A stretch of DNA of 64,000 nucleotides from Prosapia bicincta (GCA_036971475.1 JBAIZL010000006.1:56934898-56998897), one strand, 5' to 3'. Counted from the stretch's first letter, positions 25,023-36,556 are shown. Translations and numbers: made by a program. The notes: a model not told the origin generated them from the sequence alone.

Positions 25023-25621
25023 TAAATAGAGAAAGCATAAACTAGTTTCTCACAAAGAAATGTAAATATTGAATGTTTGAACTTATGAATGGACGTAAAC
25101 AGTTGAAGTAAACAAATGTCTCTTATTCAATATTACTATAACAAGATATCTTCAAATAATTGCAATAAGAAAAATGTTCAATACAAATTATGAAAAATGT
25201 AAATATTTTAACAAGAAATATTACAATTACATTGGACAGCATGCAACTGAATGATCTGCTTCAAAACAATAAGCATTAATAAATATAAATTTGCATATTA
25301 TAAGCACTGAAATCATAGGTGACTTCTTTTACCATACTAAATAGTTAGCAGAAAATATTTATAAATATATTAACCTATTAACATTAGCATGAGTGGGAAA
25401 CATACATTTTGAATCATACGAATTGTTTACAAATAGACAAGCGTAATGAATTATAAAGATATGCTTTCAGAGAGGGTTTGTTATAATCTACTGTATTTGA
25501 ACAGCTGATAGATAAGAAATTGAGTGAGGTAAGCCTTGTAACAAGGACAAGATATTGCGTGCGGTTGAAAATATGTACGTCACACTTGTGGACATGTTCT
25601 AACATAGGACCTATTCAAAAG

Positions 25622-25643
25622 ATCCGGGCCGTAGGACCAAAAA
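25622..25643 (-). promoter_or_regulatory. Primer-binding-site region of BEL element 1
   Basis: Directly inside the 5' LTR, the minus strand reads TTTTGGTCC then TACGGCCCGGATC. The TGG start complements a tRNA 3' CCA end. BEL element 2 has a similar string in the same place. I cannot name the tRNA. Confidence 0.55.
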
Positions 25644-26095
25644 TGTTAAATATTTTGCCATGTAACGGCAACATTGATTTCCGGAGGACCTTAAATAATT
25701 AAATGAAGTTGACGTTTTGTACATACCTCACTGGGCGAAGTACCACCACCTGTCGGACAGTTATTTGGGTGCACCCTTTCCCGCACTTATCAATTACCTG
25801 TTGAACTTAAAGAAATCACTTATATTCAAAATGTCACTATTAATGTCAAGAGTACCTTCGCCACACGACAGGAGAAACAAAGAGAGAGAAATGGTCTAAA
25901 CCGAGCCTCGTTTAGAACACACAAAAACTACGTCACGTCGAGAGTGACGGGAGAGATGTCGTTTAACCGACGATTCGAAAGGAACTGGGCGTACCGAACC
26001 TTGTAAGAGACAAAGGTTGGCCGATAAGGAGTCCCTCTCTGAAGCATTTACACTGTCTTTTAAATTATCTTTAATTTAAAGAAAAGTACGTAACA
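25644..26095 (-). repeat. BEL element 1, 5' LTR
   Basis: 452 bp, TG to CA, matching 19092-19547 apart from a 4-bp gap and one substitution (ccttgt against tcttgt). It should contain the element promoter and poly(A) signal, which I cannot place precisely. Confidence 0.95.
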
Positions 26096-26692
26096 GTAAT
26101 AGTAACATATTTATTACTATGTTTAGGCTAATAACCAATGGTTATGTTACTTAGGTTATATCTATACGTCACACCTCGGTTCCAATTAATTACAACACTC
26201 CTGTTATAATTAACAGTTATTTTTAATCATGTTTTGTATTGATTGAAGATGAGTGAGAATTGAACTTACTTTTAACTGTTTTTAAACTAGAGGCCAGTCA
26301 CTTTCTCATGTTGTCTTTATTGAACGGCCCTTATCGATATCTAACAACAATAAATAATAAACGTGATCTCTTGAATATTAAAATTAATTGTGAACTTTAA
26401 TTTTTAATTATTGTAAGAATCAGGTAAACATAAATTAAATATTCAAACACCAAATTTAAAATTATTATTATTGGTTGAGCACATTTTCTCATGTTCACTG
26501 AAATATTATTTATCATTATTTTTCAATTTTCAATTTGTTTCAGGGCAATGACTTTGCTGCATTTCAAATTAGTTTCATTTCAATTCATTGTTAAAAATTT
26601 GGACTCTCTTCATACTTCATGATTTTAAATAAATAGATAATGATAAATATTAAATATTTTTGTTTATTAATGACTAATAAATATTTTTATTC

Positions 26693-26695
<3 letters not shown>

Positions 26696-26762
<67 letters not shown>
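26696..26762. repeat. (TA)n microsatellite
   Basis: About 33 uninterrupted TA dinucleotides. Confidence 0.97.
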
Positions 26763-26765
<3 letters not shown>

Positions 26766-26998
26766 GTAATCACTTAAACCAAATAGTACCTACAATTCGA
26801 TAAGTTTTAATTTTATATAATTCTCTTTATCTGTAGAAAGAGAGGTATAAAAACCTTACCTTACAAATACTCCAACCAAAAGGTAGAATAACACAAGTTT
26901 TGCCTTGGAGAAATATCAATGGTTTTAAGAAGGAAAGGTATGAAACACAGAGTTAGGTAAAGTGAAATAAATATTTAGCTGGGGAATCTGAGACATCT

Positions 26999-27276
26999 GT
27001 TCATGTAGCCCCATAGTAAGACTCTCTTTGTGAATAAAGATGATGAGATTTTTAGACATTTATATCAACATAAAAGAACATTAGGAACTTCATTGAAATA
27101 AAATTTGTAAAATCGCATTTTATTTCAACTTTTATTGTTCATGTAGTCCCATTGTAATAATTCTTTTTGCAAAAACTTTGAGATATTTATAGACATTTAA
27201 ACCATGATAGAATAACATTAAAAACCTTGTGTTTGTAATAACAACATTAAAATTTGTATTACTGTATTTTGTTTAA
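26999..27276. repeat. Diverged tandem duplication, ~139 bp
   Basis: Two copies starting gttcatgtagccccatagtaa (26999) and gttcatgtagtcccattgtaa (27138). Both are followed by ttttagacattta or tttatagacattta and then a run with aacatta. Divergence is substantial, so the duplication is old. Confidence 0.65.
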
Positions 27277-28629
27277 AGATTTAACACATAATTCATATGT
27301 TTCACTTTTTTAACGAATATTTCATAAAAAATTAATTTTAACATTTGTACATGGCTAAATATTTTTAAAATGGTTTAAATGAGAAATTTATTTGTATTAA
27401 TTTTAAATAATTGAAATTATTTGGTATCATAGTTATTAGATATACCTTAGTTATTAAGTTATTAATCTAATATATTAGAAATTATAATTGCATAATACAT
27501 TTTTTAGCAGTGTACTAACTTATATATTACTTTTTACTACAATTTGATAACATATAATTAGGTTATATTGCTGTTAGTTATATTTCATTGTAATTTATTA
27601 TGTTCATTTGATAACTTACAAAATTAACATTGTCGTAGAAACTGTGGGTCATAGGATTAATAAGGCCGTAAATAATAAATTAATAAAAATTTAAACAACA
27701 AAAATTATTTCTTGCAAATACATTACATACATTACACGATTATATATCCAAGAGATGACGAATTTCAAAATTTAGTAAGAAAATATAATGAACCTAAAAC
27801 TACACCAAACAAGTTCTATAAACAATTAAAATTACCAAAGAATTGCTTCCTAATAATTATACTTAATTTTTCCTATTAAAAAAGATATTACCACTTTGAA
27901 TCTACATAAAACTTTTAAAACCCCATAAAACGATATACATTCTAATTTTTGTAGTTTCAATTGAACATTTTAAAACAACGGGCTCGATAATTAGGTGCTA
28001 CGAGAAGCTATGCAACCCGCATGGCGTTCCACTGCCGTCAGAGCTGGAAGTTAACGAAAAACAGACAGTAGTGTGATGAGATCACCAATATCGCCGCTGT
28101 GTTGAAAGTGTTAAGAGTAATGGTTATGCTGAAGTACAATGTTAGACTAACTTGTGATAAGTTTCATGAGAAAATAAAAGGAGAACCAGCTCCCCTTAAG
28201 GACATACATTCATCAAAAAAGTATGCAAATGAGTGAATATGTAGGCTAGTGGACATACTGAACTGTTGTTTTTATATTGAAATGTGTTGAGATTGCATTG
28301 ATAATTTAAACTTTACCAATTAAACTTTTTATAAGTCTGGTAAAAGAAGATGTTTCACAAACTTGTCTACATAGTTCTCCAATTATTTTCTCCTTGCAGT
28401 CGGACAGTACACTTCATTCAGTTGATCTTACTGTGTAACTTACAATATTTTTAATTGTAAAATGTGTATTTTTGTTTGTTTCATTATTAATAAATTAATT
28501 TAACTGATGGTCCGGTTAGTGTAATTGCCTTCTTGAATTTTGTAGTCCATTACGTTCGGTGAAACTTATTAATCACTTAAACAATGGTTTATGACTATCC
28601 GAACTTTAAATTTGGTAAATTTTTTAATA

Positions 28630-28695
28630 CTTAATGAGACAGGACGTTTTCGATCGCTATGTGCCGATCTTCACCAGTGTCTTCTGCTTGGAGAT
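28630..28695 (-). ncRNA. Hammerhead-like motif at 3' end of Penelope fragment
   Basis: The minus strand reads GACA-CTGGTGA, then a hairpin GATCG...CGATC, then GAAA, then ACGTC and CTGTC. Order and pairing fit a minimal hammerhead: stem I GACA/TGTC, core CTGANGA with A6 changed to G, stem II of 5 bp, GAAA, a very short stem III. Penelope-like elements are known to carry such ribozymes. The core change probably weakens or abolishes cleavage. Confidence 0.4.
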
Positions 28696-29400
28696 GTTGG
28701 GTCAAGCGGTGACGGTTTTAAAGGTAGGTTTTCGATAGTATCAAAGAGTAGGCCTATGTGTGATTTGTATTGTGCTTGTTCGTTTAATATGTTTGTACTT
28801 TGATTTTGTGTATTGTGTTGGATAGGGTGGTTTGAGGTGTTGTGGATAAGTGCGTCTGTCGTTATGGGTTTCCTGTAAATGTTGAAGCTGTGTTTTTGAG
28901 TGTGGCTTTTTGTTATGGTTAGGTCGAGGAAGTTTAGGGATCGGTTGGTTTCAATTTCTGAAGTGAAGTGGAGTTTTGGGTGTATTTTATTAGTGTAGGT
29001 GAGGAGTTTTTCGCATTGACGGGAGTTGCCTCTGTATAGTATTACGATACCATCGACGTATCTGTGCCAGTAAATGATATTGTTTGTGAGTATCTTGGTG
29101 TTTTCTATGTGTTGTAGAAAAATTTCGCATAGGACACTACTGATAGAACTTCCCATGAGTAGGCCATCTGGTTGTGAATAGAAGTTTGAGTTGGTAAAGT
29201 GTGTAAAATTTGTGTTGGTAAGTGAAGTAGTTTTGTGATGTGATGAGTTTGGTGAGTGTGATGATTTCATGTGTGAGTTTATGCGGAGTGTTGTGTGATG
29301 TGAGCATATTTTAGAGTATTTGGAGTGTTTGTTCTATTGGGACATTAGTGTATAGGTTTTTTATGTCAAATGAGGCAATGGTGGAGTTGTGTGGTACAGT
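28671..29400 (-). pseudogene. Penelope-like reverse transcriptase fragment
   Basis: The open 199-codon stretch at 28671-29270 carries the C-terminal half of a Penelope-like reverse transcriptase. It has DGLLMGSSISSVLCEIFLQH (family form DGLxMGSPLSP), the catalytic box WHRYVDGIVIL where the second Asp of YVDD is now Gly, LNFLDLTI and FNIYRKPITTDALIH. The reading upstream to about 29400 continues the same protein with stops and a frameshift. The GIY-YIG endonuclease domain that follows in complete elements is missing. The lost catalytic Asp and broken 5' part make it inactive. A T-rich plus strand reflects the Thr/Asn/His-rich codon use common in these elements. Confidence 0.85.
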
Positions 29401-29589
29401 ATATGGAGGCCTTTAATTTTGTGAATGAGGTCTATGTTATTGTGTATGGATGTGATTGTAACAAACCCAAAATCGACCTACGCAAAACACCTAATAAACA
29501 CACAACACACACTGCCGCGGCCAAACCTTTCTTGTTACACATCTAGGGAGCAGAAACCTTGTCCCCAAAGTTCACGTTCCACGACCTAT

Positions 29590-29650
29590 CTATTTGTGTC
29601 TGGTGATGATAAACACTGTAGGGCCGAAACGCTCTAGTATAGCCGCGGTC
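29590..29650 (+). ncRNA. Hammerhead-like motif flanking the Penelope fragment, opposite strand
   Basis: The plus strand has CTGGTGATGATAAACACTG then GGGCCGAAACG, the spacing CTGNNGA...GAAA seen in Penelope pseudo-LTR ends. It points opposite to the copy at 28630-28695, so the fragment is bracketed by inverted ends. Stem II pairing is poor, so this may be only a relic. Confidence 0.3.
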
Positions 29651-29759
29651 AAAATATGATCGCACCCGACTTACCAAATCCTGGCACCTGTGGTGTGTCG
29701 AGCGTGATCTGATAGTGAATAAATTCCTGGCCTTTGTTTTTCAAAGACCAACCATTGGT

Positions 29760-30780
29760 TTAAACATATTTTATACTTTTGATATACTAAAATTTTATCT
29801 ATAACTTTCTTATGGCTTTAATTTAATTAATTAGTTTTTTACTGGTTGCTGGTTGGAAAAATTTCATACAATTTTTATTTATTACTTTTAGCACATGTTA
29901 TGTTTAATAATTTTGAAACAATTTTCGTGTGTTCTTACTTGTGTTTTAATAGTTTTTAAAAATTAAAATATAAATTGAGATTTCCATTTCTCTTACATTA
30001 TATATCTTTCTACGTTAAATTCCTGTAAATCTTTGCTATTTGTATTTCTAGCAATTTTATATGCAATTCTTTACACTTAATATTAATTCAAATTTCTTAT
30101 AAAATTCTTAATTGTTTGTAAGTCTCATCTTAGCATCAAGTTTAACAGTTGATTGAATAATACACGAATTTATGTAAAACGTTAATTTTCTAATTTATCT
30201 CAAGATGATAGAACTTGTTGCTTAATATTTCAACTTATTTTCAATTCATTATCAATGATGGTAATACAGTTCCAAAATTAATCATTTGCTTATATATTCC
30301 TTAAATTATTAATTTTCAATAATAGAATAAGTTTTTTACATATTTTGAAATTATAGTACATGAATTTAGAAAAACTTTCACTATATTTAATAAATGGTAA
30401 ATGATATTAAAATTGACTTGCCATAAAAACTCTCACTGGAATGGCTGTGATCGTCCTGGTTTTGCTGGAGTCTTCTTCCTGCATACATCGTCACCGATCG
30501 ATTTTAGAGCCGTATTATTACTTATTATTACATCTTACGCTGTTAAAAAATTGTATTTCGTTTCGCGGGCGTTCGACAGCAGGTCATCTTCATGTTCATC
30601 TGGGCGTGAAAAATTTACAATTTATGCGAATACCTAGATGCTGTTTTAAAGACACAATTTATTTTTTTCGGGTATCTTCTGAAAAGTGGCATAAGAAAGT
30701 ACTAAAATTGTATTTTATTTTAGCAACGCGTCAGGTAAAAAAATTAACGAAACAAGCATTTAAAATTACTTAAAAGCATA
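29760..30780. other. AT-rich stretch left of the Polinton-like region
   Basis: No confident gene. A GC-richer patch at 30430-30620 reads on the minus strand as ATGAAGATGACCTGCTGTCG followed by CCGCGAAACG. That resembles another Penelope end with a hammerhead-like GAAA box, but the pairing is weak. The two overlapping open frames across it (30401-30637 and 30441-30773) look accidental. Confidence 0.35.
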
Positions 30781-30884
30781 CAGATTTGGTTTTTTTAAAC
30801 GGGTTTTTTATTTTATTTATCAGAGACTAACTGAACAAATTGTCTTTTTTTGCTGATCAATATATTTTTAGCTATTTTTATCTA

Positions 30885-31243
30885 ACAAGCTGTTAGATTT
30901 TCCATCTTTAAAACTTGTTAGTGGTTATCCAAAACATATTTCAATTTTAGGAGGTAGATCTTCAATGATTATAAATGGAGTCGTAAACAGTTATAAAGGA
31001 AATACATTCATTTTCTTTAATACAAACTATTATATGTTTATAGGTGAATATAGTTTTCAAATTAAGAGTTATGGACTAATTTCTGATACATTATCATTCT
31101 TACCTAGTAATATGGAATCCGTTTTTAGATTTATAGATGGATTGTTATATTTCTTCAAGAATAACACTATTTTAGGCTACAATGAATTTTTAAAGACAAT
31201 TGTTAAAGCACAGGTAAATGGGTTAGATGTCTTTGGTTATTGA
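30885..31243 (+). CDS. Possible hemopexin-repeat protein
   Basis: Reading from about 30885 (in frame with the ATG at 30965) gives two to three hemopexin-like blades. KLVSGYPKHISILGG resembles the start of a blade. NGVVNSYKGNTFIFFNTNYYMF and DGLLYFFKNNTILGYNEF match the pattern D-xx-YFFKG-xx-YxxF, and the protein ends GLDVFGY before a stop at 31241-31243. Hemopexin repeats form beta-propellers, best known from matrix metalloproteases, where they bind partners. No protease domain is visible upstream. The element position (outer end, ahead of the dUTPase) suggests captured cargo. Calcium-ligand Asp residues are poorly kept. Alternative: an unrelated repeat protein with aromatic beta-strands. Confidence 0.42.
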
Positions 31244-31359
31244 CTGTAGTAAGTTAAACTCTAACAATGCTAATATCTTAAACAAGTTAAAAAGTTTATT
31301 TTTACAAAATAAATAATAATTACTTCAAGTTAATTTGAATACGGAAATGCGAATCGGTA

Positions 31360-31580
31360 ATTATTATGTCCATGGTGTAACCTCATTAAGGAAAAGTCAG
31401 ACGCTAGACGCTAAAAAGTTTGAAGTTAAATTTTTAAATAGAATATGGCCCGTGTTAGATTTTTATGTCCTTGGCGTCACGGACGCTAGAACTAGTAACC
31501 GTGCTTGGCGTAACCTCAATAAAGAAAGTCAGACACTAAAATGTGTGAAGTCCAATTTTTTATTAGAATACAGTGCATGT
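31360..31580. repeat. Diverged tandem duplication, ~135 bp
   Basis: gtaacctcattaaggaaaag at about 31377 and gtaacctcaataaagaaag at about 31510 are each followed by cagac-cta, a gtgtgaag or gtttgaag motif and a T-rich end with agaata. The region between the hemopexin-like gene and the dUTPase has no gene. A short open frame at 31335-31589 spans the repeat and is probably accidental. Confidence 0.6.
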
Positions 31581-31853
31581 CAACAATAATATTTTTTAAA
31601 AAAACAACCTACTACCTTCAACCTTGATTAAAATACAGCACGTGTATGTGCAGACTGCAGTTTCCTTTATAAACGTCTTCCATTCACTATTCTCTCTAGC
31701 TTGCAGTTGAATACATTTCTGTGTTATGGTTATGAGTTTGCGGTAATTTTTTTTGATAGAAGGAAAGAATTTACAGGTAAATTTATTTCCTTATCAGGAT
31801 TTTTGCTGTTTACGATAAATATTTTTTAAATATAGCTTTTATTATTTTCAGAT

Positions 31854-32284
31854 ATGGAATTGAGATTTGTAAAATTAACAGAAAATGCATATTCACCCGA
31901 AAATTGAAGCGAATTATCTGCAGGTTTTGATTTAAAAAGTGCTTATGAATATGTTGTTCTTAAATTTGGTAAATGTTTAGTGAAAACAGATTTAGCAATT
32001 TCTCTACCTAATAATACATATGGGCGTATTGCCCCTAGATCTGGGTGGGCTTCTAATTATTTCATTCACGTGGGGGCAGTTGTGATTGATAGGGATTATA
32101 CAGGGAATGTAAAGGTGTTGTTATTTAATCTTTCAAATAACGATTTTTATGTTAGAAAGGGTGATAAAATTGCTCAGTGGATTTGTGAGGTTTGTGCTTA
32201 TCCAAAATTAGTAGAAATTGTTCACTTAGAAAAAACAAAGAGGGGAATTCAGAGTTTGTATCTAGTGATAAGAAACAAATGTAA
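31854..32284 (+). pseudogene. dut: dUTPase (broken)
   Basis: Trimeric dUTP pyrophosphatase, which hydrolyses dUTP to dUMP and keeps uracil out of DNA. The five family motifs are in order: SAGFDLKSA (I), RIAPRSGWA (II, usual PRSGLA), GAVVIDRDYTGNVKV (III, with the catalytic Asp), KGDKIAQWI (IV). Motif V is only visible one frame over (EGNSEFVSSDKK near 32245-32280), so an indel precedes it. A TGA at 31905-31907, just before motif I, is a second break. An intron-like segment with an acceptor (ttattattttcag) ends directly before the ATG region at 31851. The length of about 140 codons is normal for the family. It lies on the same strand as the DNA polymerase and is likely replication-support cargo of the viral element, although a captured host gene is equally possible. 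Confidence 0.85.
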
Positions 32285-32399
32285 ATTGTTTTCAGTATAT
32301 TTAATAATAGTAGTAGTAGTAAATTCAGTATATTATTATTATTTTTGTATTTTATAGTTACGTCACAACAAAATCAAGCAGAAAATGAAATATTCAAAA

Positions 32400-32490
32400 T
32401 GGAAGACATAATGGAGGTTAAAGAACCAGGACTATTATTATTATTATTATTGTCTTTAATAATAGTAGTAGTAAAGTAAATAATATAAAA
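32400..32490. repeat. (TTA)n / (TAG)n simple repeats
   Basis: Short ATT and TAG trinucleotide runs just after a similar patch at 32300-32350. Low-complexity separators between two genes. Confidence 0.8.
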
Positions 32491-32546
32491 TCATTATTTT
32501 ATATATTAACATCATTGTATAAGGCCGGATTGACAATGGCCAACAA

Positions 32547-33246
32547 TTGGTTGTTATGTGCAAACACATAAGTAAGTCACTACAAGATTTTGGAAATTTA
32601 GAAAGAGAATTGTTTCAATTATTTTATGAAATGAAATCGTTTTATTTAGCAGCTAAATCATATTTTAGTAGCAATGTATTCTCACAGAAAATCTTTGATG
32701 CATATTTAGATAAAGAATTAACATTTAACGAGTTTCTTGCAATTTTGGTGGAAGAAAACTTGAAGTACAAAAAAAATTTTCAATTCAAAATTTAAAATCA
32801 GCAATGACTTATATAAATCCTGTAATGAATAAAATTAAAAGGAACAAAAACATAGTTCTAATGACATTGTAAATATAAACATCAGAGGATGATTTAGATA
32901 AATATTTTAAAGTATCTAAAAAAACAGCTTCTGCTGATGTTATACAAACTGTACAGATTACTAAAGATGGCAAAAAACGAAGAATGATCACTGCTGGAGA
33001 GGTGGGGTCACATTTAATTAAAATTGAAATTACTGATTGTAATAATTTGAAAAAATGTATAAGTGAAAAACAGTATTGGACAAAAGTTCCCCAAAAGGCT
33101 TATTTAGTTGTCAATAACTCTAATGATGATCTTTTGAAATTTTATATAAAATAATACGCACTGTTGCTGATAGAGTAAGTGAAATAAAAAATGTAACCGA
33201 TGACATTATTTCAATTGATAAAAACATTTTTTTAAAATTAGTTTAG
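32547..33246 (+). pseudogene. Unrecognised Polinton-region ORF
   Basis: About 230 codons of Lys/Phe-rich coding-like sequence. The first part is open at 32547-32795 (contains LQDFGNLERELFQLFYEMKSF and FNEFLAILVEENLKY). The reading continues after a frameshift with KKTASADVIQTVQITKDGKKRR and GEVGSHLIKIEITDCNNL, and ends near 33246 after another shift. I do not recognise the family. Its place directly before the polymerase and on the same strand suggests a replication-side gene of the element. Codon usage is as AT-rich as its neighbours. Confidence 0.5.
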
Positions 33247-33272
33247 GTGTTTGTAATGTAATTAAATACTAA

Positions 33273-33380
<108 letters not shown>

Positions 33381-33491
33381 AGGTGAAATGAAAAATTATT
33401 AAAAAATGTACGTCATGAAATTTATAGAAAATAGTTTATTATTTCAGTGAACTAAATAGTCGCTTCTTTTTTTTAAAAATTTATAATAATA

Positions 33492-35748
33492 ATGGATGAA
33501 AGCCCCGTTGAACAAATGGATGTTGATGATGATAATGTCGAGAACAATGATGAGTTTGTAGAAAGGAATCAACGCTTTTAGAGGCAAATTAAAAACATTT
33601 TACTTAGAAAATACGTCAGCTGTTAGAGATGTGTTTGTTGTTGAGACGCACTAAACACAAAAATGATATGGTTAATTGTAGATTTATTAGCCACTTACAA
33701 TATGTTAAAATTTAATATGCTGTTTATGTAAAAATTTTAACACAAGAAAGGCAGTTGCAATATTTTAAAACAAAAAATACTCCTGTTTCCGAAGATTTAG
33801 ATTTTTCAGATATTTTAGAAGTTTTATTTTGAAAATTATGCACCGAAGACTAGTAATATTTAGATAAAGGAGGTGGTTGGTCTTTAGATAGAATTGATGG
33901 AATTATAATTCGATTTAGTAAATACATTCTGTTAGGTGGAAGTTCATATCTTTACCAAAATGTATATAAAATAAGAATGCTGTAATTAATCCTGAAAATT
34001 TTCATGACGATTAATGTTTTTTATGGTCACTTCTCGTTCCACATATAAAAACTGATGTGCAAAATCTTGGTATAATTAACAATAGATATTTTAAGATAAT
34101 GGATATGTTTGATTTACAAGGTATTGACTTTCCAACACCTTTAAAGCAGATTAGTAAATTTGAAAAAAATAATTCAGGTATAAGTATTAATGTGTATGGT
34201 TTAAATAAAGATAATGAAGTGTACCCATTAAGAATTATTAAAAATATTAAGAAAAACATTATGATTTATTGATGTTAACAAACCATTCTGGACATGCACA
34301 TTATTCTTATATTGCACATTTTTCATGATTATTAAACAATCAACTAAATAAACATAAGCGCAAATCAGTTTTTAGTAGAAGATGGTCAACGCATTATAGT
34401 GGACAAAATAAAGACTTACTTTTAGCAAATCATTTAAAAGCATGTGAAAATACAAAAACTGTAAAAGTGAAAATGCCTACAGAAGAAAATAATATTTTGA
34501 AATTAAAAAATTTCCATTATAAATTTAGAGTACTTTTGTCGTGAACGCAGATTTTGAATGTTTGTTGAAACCAATAAATAAACAAATTAGTAACCATGTA
34601 ATACCTAATGATATTCACGAACCAATGTCATTTGGCGTATATTTAGTTCTTGATGAAGATGCATCGTCCTTAGCGCCAGAAATTTTAGAAAAATTACTCA
34701 CAGACCCGTACATATATCAGGTTTCAGATGTTGCCAATAAATTCATGTTTCATCTCATATCTTTTGCAAATACTATTGGTGAAATTTATAAAATAAATAT
34801 TCCAATGGGGGAATTAAATAAAGATGAAAAGCATAAATTTAAAACAACTACTAAATGTGAGTCTTGTATCGATGAATTCACAATGACTAATACAGCAGTA
34901 AGAAACTATTGCCGAATTACTGGTAAATTTAGGTCTTTATTCATGGGAGTTCTAATTATGATGGTCATTTTATTGTACGACAATTAGGTTGTGACTCAAA
35001 CAAAATTTATGTAATACCAAACACTAATGAAAAATATATAACATTTTCAAAAAAACCAACTAATGGCGTTGCATTACAGTTTATAGGCACATATAAATTT
35101 ATGAATACAAGTCTTAGTAAATTAGCAAATAATTTGCCTAAAGACAACTTTAAACATACATATAAACATTTTTCTGTAAATGATTTACCGTTTGTAACAA
35201 GAAAAGGTGTTTATCCTTATAATTATACATATTGTTGGGACAAATTAAAAGATACTGAATTGCCAACAAAAATTAATTTTTATAACAGATGCTGAGTACA
35301 AATATGCGCAAGATGTGTAGAGTCATTTCGAATGTAGAAATTTAGGGGAATATACCAATCTTTACCTTAAAATAAATGTTTTATTGTTAGCTGATATTTT
35401 TGAAAATTTTACACTTGTCTATATCCAATTATGGATTGAACTGTGCGTATTATTTTACACTGCCTGGTTTGACATTTGATGCTATGTTAAAATTTACTAA
35501 TATTGAATTAGAATTATTTGTCGATTATGATAAGTACTTATTCATAGAAAATGGTATCAGAGGTGGAACAACTGCATGCGTGACGAGGCATGCAGATGCT
35601 AATAATTATCTATTGGGAGATGAATTTGATATAGACAAGCCATCTTCTTGTTTAGCTCATATTGACACTACACATTTATATGGGTGGAGCATGACCATAT
35701 TCATGTCTTATGATTGTTTTAAATGGAAGTCAGTTAAAGAACTAGAGG
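33492..35748 (+). pseudogene. polB: Protein-primed type B DNA polymerase, 5' part
   Basis: N-terminal and central part of a Polinton-type DNA polymerase, cut by BEL element 2. The ATG at 33492 opens an acidic start (MDESPVEQMDVDDD). An N-terminal region with SINVYGLNKDNEVYPLR lies near 34180. The exonuclease motif DFECLL is near 34547 (family DFE). A cysteine/histidine cluster (KCESC, then YCRITGKFR) lies at 34850-34930, NNLPKDNFKHTYKHF near 35120 and KGVYPYNYTYCWDKL near 35205. Polymerase motif A appears as DTTHLYGWSM near 35664 (family D-x2-x-LYG-W-M). Stops at about 33578 and 34980 and several frameshifts make it a pseudogene. In the intact element the enzyme would replicate the linear genome from a protein primer. 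Confidence 0.9.
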
Positions 35749-36556
35749 TGTTTAATCCGCAGATTAAAAAGGTTAGAAATAAAACCACGAGGTGCGGTAA
35801 ACCCTATTGTTAACAAGGTTACTCTGGATTGCGTAATTTACGTTAATATTTAACATAGCAAGTTTAAGCACAGTTCTGAGCAAAACCGAGTCATTTAACA
35901 ATAAAAACGCAACGACACTGAATTTAATACAAATAAATTATAAATTGTTCATATTCCTTAACTACGCACTTACCCTAGGTAAGAAGTGATGCAACGTTGG
36001 AATCGAGGTGAAGTCTCCACAGTACTGTGGTCGTCTTAGGCAGCGTAGAATTCTTGAAGGCGATTACGCAACTAAAAAACTCAATTGAAATTATGAGTAA
36101 ACGTAAAAGTTAAGCTTACAGAGCACTTAGCTTATTGCCGCGAGTACTCGCACTAAGATTGCGCAACCGGCGAAATCGGGCGACACTTTTACTAACACGG
36201 CGAAAATATACAGTTAAAATGTTCATTAAAATGTTCATTAACGCGGTCCGCACCTGAAGCACAATTAACGAGCGAAAGCGGTACTTTAAATTGTCTGAAA
36301 CAAAACCCATGCGAAAATAAGCGGCGCGGTTTAACGTAGGACTGCACTAGTCGAGGGACAGACCGCTTCTCCTTTGTGTGCTGAAGCGGAAACAGTACCT
36401 AGAATAAAAAGGGAGTGGGGGTGCGTAGCATTCATCAAAGAAAATCAATACTTTTTCAATATCGATTAGCGTGTCAGAGATCACGTGACCAATACGTCAC
36501 GGCACAGCTGTTAGGTAGATCAAAGCAAATTCAAACTTCGAGCGCTGACTCGAACA
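35749..36556 (-). repeat. BEL element 2, 3' LTR
   Basis: 808 bp, from TGTTTAATCCGC to GACTCGAACA. A 64-codon open frame inside it (36116-36310) occurs identically in the other LTR and is not supported as a gene. Confidence 0.96.

Larger units (their letters stand above)
19092..26095 (-). mobile_element. BEL/Pao LTR retrotransposon, element 1
   Basis: A 7.0-kb element with LTRs at 19092-19547 and 25644-26095, both beginning TG and ending CA. Perfect 5-bp target duplications gtaat lie at 19087-19091 and 26096-26100. Coding is on the minus strand, so the 5' LTR is on the right. Gene order is gag, protease, reverse transcriptase, RNase H, integrase, as in BEL/Pao. I see one 4-bp insertion and one substitution between the LTRs, so insertion was recent; even so, the coding region has one frameshift and two in-frame stops, so this copy is probably not autonomous. 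Confidence 0.95.
26101..28590. other. AT-rich intergenic region
   Basis: Holds the (TA)n tract and the diverged two-copy repeat listed separately. A less AT-rich patch at 27980-28210 has no stable reading frame or recognised family. No RNA gene seen. Confidence 0.55.

Noticed and set aside
30401..30773. Two overlapping plus-strand frames of 78 and 110 codons
   Set aside because: No recognisable motif, conflicting frames; the region reads better as a weak Penelope-end relic on the minus strand.
36116..36310. 64-codon frame repeated at 42944-43138
   Set aside because: It lies inside both LTRs of BEL element 2, so repetition is explained by LTR identity.
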